From Natronospirillum sp965602035 (GTDB lineage: Bacteria > Pseudomonadota > Gammaproteobacteria > Pseudomonadales > Natronospirillaceae), in NCBI GenBank assembly GCA_965602035.1, contig OZ271919.1:2232001-2296000 (forward strand): 64,000 nucleotides of DNA. Reading direction: 5' to 3'. Under the pieces are notes generated by a model, which was given only the letters and a program-made list of their open reading frames with translations, had not been told where the DNA came from and ran no database searches. This document shows, one piece after another, positions 62,362 to 64,000 of the stretch (its first letter is position 1; each line of letters starts with the position of its first letter). The position numbers and the translations under genes were made by a program.

Positions 62362-64000
62362 TTATTTCCGGTTCTCGAGCCGCGCGACTCTCAGCCGGAG
62401 TGCGTTGCCGATAACACTGACCGACGACAGCGACATGGCCGCCGCGGCGAATATCGGAGACAGCAGCACGCCGACAAAGGGGTACAGTATGCCCGCGGCA
62501 ATCGGTACCCCGGCCGAGTTGTAGATAAAGGCAAAGAACAGGTTCTGGCGAATGTTCTTCATGGTCGCCAGCGACAGCCGCCGCGCTTCAACAATGCCCA
62601 TCAGGTCACCACGCAGCAGTGTGATACCCGCGCTCTCTATGGCCACATCGGTACCGGTACCCATGGCAATACCCACATCGGCGGTGGCCAGCGCCGGCGC
62701 ATCGTTCACGCCGTCGCCCGCCATCACCACAATGCGGCCTTCGTCCTTCAGGCGCTGCACAATCTTACCCTTGTCTTCGGGCAGGACTTCGGCTTCCACT
62801 TCATCAATGTGCAGTTTACGGGCTACGGCTTCGGCCGAGGTGCGGTTGTCGCCGGTGAGCATGACCACACGAATGCCATCCTGCTGCAGCGCGGTGATGG
62901 CCGCTTCCGTGGTTTCCTTCACCGGATCCGCAATGGCGATCAGACCAGCCACACGGCCATCGACCGCGGCAAAAATAACGGTGGCACCATCCTTGCGCAG
63001 CGACTCGGCATCCTCTTCAAAGTCCGAGGTATCCACCGATTCGGATTCCATCAGCAACCGGTTCCCGAGCAGAACGCGCTTGCCGTCGATGGTGCCCGTC
63101 ACACCCTTGCCATTGGGAGAATCAAAGTCGCTGGCATCCGGCAGGCTCAGTTTCTGCGCTTCCGCCCTATCCAGAATGGCGCGTGCAAGTGGGTGCTCAC
63201 TGCCCTTCTCGATACCGCCGGCAAGCCGCAACAACTCGTCTTCGGAGAATTCGCCGGCCGCAACCAGCTTCGTCACCCGAGGCTCGCCCTCGGTCAGCGT
63301 GCCGGTCTTGTCGACCACCACGGTATCCACCTTTTCCATGCGCTCCAGTGCTTCCGCATCACGGATCAATACGCCACTCTGAGCGCCACGGCCAACGCCA
63401 ACCATAATCGACATCGGTGTGGCCAGGCCCAGCGCACAGGGGCAGGCGATGATCAGCACGCTCACGGCGGCAATCAACGCATAGGTCATGGCAGGCTCCG
63501 GCCCCACCGCAGCCCAGACAATAAACGCAATAATCGCCACCAGAATAACCGCCGGTACAAACCAGCCGGCCACTTTGTCGGCCAGCCCCTGAATGGGCGC
63601 CCGGCTGCGCTGGGCGGTTGCCACCATCTGAACGATCTGCGCCAGCATGGTGTCCTTGCCGACCTTGTCGGCCCGCATGATGAAACTGCCCTGCTGGTTG
63701 ATGCTACCGCCGATCACGGTGTCGCCGGCTTTCTTGCCAACGGCAATCGGTTCACCCGTGACCATGGATTCGTCGACGTTGGACTGCCCCTCCAACACCT
63801 CGCCGTCCAGCGGAATCTTGTCACCCGGGCGGACACGCAGGCGGTCACCCACCTGTACCTGGTCGAGCGAGACATCGGCTTCGTTGCCCTGGTCATCCAG
63901 CTTTCTCGCCGTGGCCGGCGCAAGATCCATCAGGGCCTTGATAGCGCCGGAGGTTTTTTCGCGCGCTCGCAGTTCCAGTACCTGGCCCAGCAGCACCAGT
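62362..64000 (-). CDS. copA: Copper-translocating P-type ATPase, C-terminal part (start outside window)
   Basis: At least 546 residues are open to the window edge. They hold the P1B-ATPase core: TGEP in MVTGEPIAV, the metal-binding CPC in IACPCALGLATP, the phosphorylated Asp in DKTGTLTEGEP, the SEHPLA motif and GDGVNDAPAL. The CPC motif and general sequence support Cu(I) export. The N-terminal metal-binding domains and first spans lie beyond 64000, so their number cannot be stated. Confidence 0.93.
   Translation of the reverse strand, partial: LVLLGQVLELRAREKTSGAIKALMDLAPATARKLDDQGNEADVSLDQVQVGDRLRVRPGDKIPLDGEVLEGQSNVDESMVTGEPIAVGKKAGDTVIGGSINQQGSFIMRADKVGKDTMLAQIVQMVATAQRSRAPIQGLADKVAGWFVPAVILVAIIAFIVWAAVGPEPAMTYALIAAVSVLIIACPCALGLATPMSIMVGVGRGAQSGVLIRDAEALERMEKVDTVVVDKTGTLTEGEPRVTKLVAAGEFSEDELLRLAGGIEKGSEHPLARAILDRAEAQKLSLPDASDFDSPNGKGVTGTIDGKRVLLGNRLLMESESVDTSDFEEDAESLRKDGATVIFAAVDGRVAGLIAIADPVKETTEAAITALQQDGIRVVMLTGDNRTSAEAVARKLHIDEVEAEVLPEDKGKIVQRLKDEGRIVVMAGDGVNDAPALATADVGIAMGTGTDVAIESAGITLLRGDLMGIVEARRLSLATMKNIRQNLFFAFIYNSAGVPIAAGILYPFVGVLLSPIFAAAAMSLSSVSVIGNALRLRVARLENRK

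Noticed and set aside
1..64000. tRNA, rRNA or CRISPR features
   Set aside because: No tRNA-like cloverleaf with a TTCGANNC arm, no rRNA segment and no regularly spaced repeats were recognised by eye; a tRNA scan was not possible here.

Overview
The window looks like chromosome of a motile, aerobic gammaproteobacterium, probably marine or halophilic. Many conserved genes lie in the neighbourhoods known from Pseudomonas and its relatives: fdx-coaD-rsmD, ftsY-ftsE-ftsX-rpoH, pilT/yggS-proC-yggT-metX-metW-DUF4426-rdgB-hemW, and ruvX-tonB-gshB. Two chemoreceptor genes carry sigma-28-like promoters, pilT is present, and several TRAP transporters are encoded. The species cannot be fixed from the sequence alone. 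No tRNA, rRNA or CRISPR array was recognised.

Layout. Positions 1-1968 are the right-hand part of an ISL3-family element of the ISPpu12 type: the tail of a cation-efflux gene, an lspA copy broken by a frameshift, the transposase and one terminal repeat. Next come a chemoreceptor, an iron alcohol dehydrogenase, an alpha/beta-hydrolase-OsmC fusion and a TANGO2-like protein. Positions 7472-28187 are core housekeeping: arginine synthesis, CoA synthesis, rRNA and tRNA methylation, FtsY/FtsEX, RpoH, PilT, proline and methionine synthesis, nucleotide sanitation, HemW, RuvX, TonB, glutathione synthetase, RsmE and an alkyltransferase-like protein.

Positions 28207-48552 are the accessory heart of the window: two long catabolic operons on the minus strand with two overlapping LysR genes between them. 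Operon A (38180 to 28207) encodes a CaiB-type CoA transferase, a biotin carrier, a biotin-dependent carboxyltransferase, a TAXI-type TRAP binding protein, a fused TRAP permease, a citryl-CoA-lyase-like protein, a TauD-like dioxygenase, an isochorismatase-fold hydrolase and a multi-span permease. Operon B (48552 to 40166) encodes a TauD-like dioxygenase, a short-chain dehydrogenase, an aldehyde dehydrogenase, an isochorismatase-fold hydrolase, a DctP-DctQ-DctM TRAP transporter and a multi-span permease. The dioxygenase, hydrolase and terminal permease are clear paralogues between the two operons. This suggests two routes for related substrates, possibly amide- or carbamoyl-bearing carboxylates: uptake, oxidation, hydrolysis, then either CoA activation and cleavage (A) or dehydrogenation (B). 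I do not recognise this pair as a described pathway, and the substrate is unknown.

Positions 48878-64000 hold mixed accessory genes: a stress-type membrane protein, a 954-residue lipoprotein with an Ig-like domain, a diguanylate cyclase, a head-GIN lipoprotein, a small overlapping operon (ABM-domain protein, methyltransferase-like protein, MocR regulator), a DUF1127 protein, a Popeye-like membrane protein with a cyclic-nucleotide-binding fold, a VOC protein with an MDR reductase, a second chemoreceptor, a phospholipid-methyltransferase-like protein, and a copper-type P1B ATPase that runs off the window end.
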